A DNA stretch of 64,000 nucleotides from Spirosoma radiotolerans (lineage in GTDB: Bacteria > Bacteroidota > Bacteroidia > Cytophagales > Spirosomataceae): contig NZ_CP010429.1 in the NCBI RefSeq assembly GCF_000974425.1, positions 6,806,001 to 6,870,000 of the forward strand. Reading direction: 5' to 3'. Under the pieces are notes generated by a model. That model had not been told where the DNA came from, ran no database searches, and worked only from the letters and a program-made list of their open reading frames with translations. The number at the start of each line of letters is the position of its first letter. Within the stretch, counting starts at the first letter, position 1. The translations under genes were made by a program, and so were the position numbers. Positions 63,081-64,000 of this stretch are shown here, piece after piece.

Positions 63081-64000
63081 TCATATAATTTCAAAATATC
63101 GTTTCAATTCCCAGTCGCTCACCTGGCGAATGTATTGCCGCCATTCCCAGTCGCGCGTACGAGTAAAATGGTCAACAAACGCTGAACCAAACAGTTCAAC
63201 CGCTACCGACGAATTGGCCATGACCTGAGTAGCTTCAGCCAGATTTCTAGGCAAGGTGCCGTTGCTGGTGTCGGCGTACCCATTGCCAACCGAAGCCGGA
63301 ATGTCGAGAGATAGCTTATGACGGATGCCGTACAATCCTGAAGCCAGAGACGCGGCAATGGCCAGATAAGGATTTGTGTCGGCTCCTGATACCCGGTGCT
63401 CAACACGAGTATACGCTTCTTTATGGTTAAGAATGCGAAGCGCCGTTGTTCGATTGTCAATTGACCAGGTAACGGTAGTGGGTGCCCAGGCGCCCTCCAC
63501 CAGCCGTTTGTAACTGTTGATCGTCGGGGCAAACATGGGTGTAATATGAGGCAGGCAGTACAATTGACCAGCTATGAACTGGCGCATGATCTCGCTCATG
63601 TGGTTGGGAGCGGCCGGGTCATAAAACAGGTTTTTCGTCTGCTCGGGATTCCAGAGACTTTGGTGAATATGGCCGCTACAGCCCGGTAAATCAGCGTTCC
63701 ATTTTGCCATAAACGTGGCCACGATGCCATGCCGATAGGCAATTTCTTTAACTGCTGTTTTAAAGAGAGCGGCTTTGTCGGCGGCCCGAACAACTTCGTC
63801 GTGCATGATGGCGGCTTCGTAAACCCCCGGCCCGGTTTCCGTATGCAAGCCTTCCAGCGACACGTCGAACTGCGCTAGTAAATCGAACAAATCGTGGTAG
63901 AACGTACTTTCGAGCGAGGGCCGTAGAATGGAGTACCCGAACATGCCGGGCGTGAGGGGCTCCAGTTGCTGAAAGTTTTTGTCCTGCAAGCTCCTGGGTG
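63081..64000 (-). CDS. Glutamine synthetase family protein, C-terminal part
   Basis: The visible 306 residues are open to the window edge, so the N-terminus is missing. Segments are HTETGPGVYEAAIMHDEVVRAADKAALFKTAVKEIAYRHGIVATFMAKWNADLPGCSGHIHQSLWN, then NSYKRLVEGAWAPTTVTWSIDNRTTALRI and VEHRVSGADTNPYLAIAASLASGLYGI. The pattern matches type I glutamine synthetases and the related gamma-glutamyl amine ligases. Without the N-terminus, true glutamine synthesis cannot be told from polyamine or amino-acid glutamylation. It is the first gene of a probable pair with the kinase-fold protein. Confidence 0.88.
   Translation of the reverse strand, partial: PRSLQDKNFQQLEPLTPGMFGYSILRPSLESTFYHDLFDLLAQFDVSLEGLHTETGPGVYEAAIMHDEVVRAADKAALFKTAVKEIAYRHGIVATFMAKWNADLPGCSGHIHQSLWNPEQTKNLFYDPAAPNHMSEIMRQFIAGQLYCLPHITPMFAPTINSYKRLVEGAWAPTTVTWSIDNRTTALRILNHKEAYTRVEHRVSGADTNPYLAIAASLASGLYGIRHKLSLDIPASVGNGYADTSNGTLPRNLAEATQVMANSSVAVELFGSAFVDHFTRTRDWEWRQYIRQVSDWELKRYFEII

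Noticed and set aside
1-64000. tRNA, rRNA, CRISPR arrays, insertion sequences
   Set aside because: No cloverleaf-type sequence, ribosomal RNA, regular spacer array or transposase gene was seen by reading.

Overview
The window looks like a chromosomal segment of a Spirosoma-like member of the Cytophagales (Bacteroidota). The signs are a type IX secretion (T9SS) PorZ-like protein, a secreted glycosidase with a T9SS sorting domain, a SecDF fusion, a NagB-PIG-L deacetylase fusion, weak Shine-Dalgarno sequences, and promoter elements of the Bacteroidota type (TTG-N19-TAnnTTTG). The genus is inferred from general resemblance, not from a database match. Most of the window is ordinary vertical-looking DNA with roughly balanced base composition. 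An AT-rich patch at about 4.2-4.4 kb precedes a possible conflict or immunity gene.

Layout. 0-6.4 kb: tail of an NTF2-like protein, a GNAT acetyltransferase, a Gfo/Idh/MocA oxidoreductase, a NagB-deacetylase fusion, a possible defence protein, and a NagX-like membrane protein. 6.4-21.8 kb: a nitrate/nitrite assimilation island. On the minus strand are nirB, nirD, a NarX-like kinase and a NarL-like regulator. On the plus strand are a siroheme methyltransferase, an outer-membrane porin, a NarK-type transporter, a large nitrate reductase fused to an FAD/[2Fe-2S] module, and a sulfite/nitrite-reductase-like protein fused to rubredoxin. The two arms diverge from a shared 279-bp promoter region at 11636-11914. 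21.8-32.7 kb: an M16 protease, a metallo-beta-lactamase/rhodanese protein with a TauE exporter, an amino-acid permease and SecDF. 32.9-43.3 kb: a T9SS-exported glycosidase, nadC, pyruvate dehydrogenase E1 beta, an MtnK-like kinase, PorZ and thymidine kinase. 43.5-53.7 kb: an unrecognised two-domain protein, a helix-hairpin-helix/barrel protein, MlaF and MlaE, an SDR enzyme, a ROK kinase, MurB, a SPOR lipoprotein and GDP-mannose dehydratase. 53.8-64 kb: HtrA, Hsp20, the acpP-fabF-rnc cluster, a HAD hydrolase, a Sco/YwqK/YHYH lipoprotein operon, a kinase-fold protein and a partial glutamine synthetase.

How the genes fit together. In the nitrogen island, nitrate would cross the outer membrane through the porin and the inner membrane through NarK. 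The fused reductase would reduce it to nitrite, and NirBD would reduce that to ammonium using siroheme supplied by CobA. The NarX/NarL-like pair is placed to sense nitrate or nitrite. The glutamine synthetase relative at the far end may or may not take part.

The least explained features are the degenerate reductase-rubredoxin protein, the possible effector-associated-domain protein at 4.4 kb, the 434-residue protein at 43.5 kb, and a set of long intergenic inverted repeats. Some of these repeats are built from an 8-base word, and two run into the C-terminal codons of genes in the nitrate operon.
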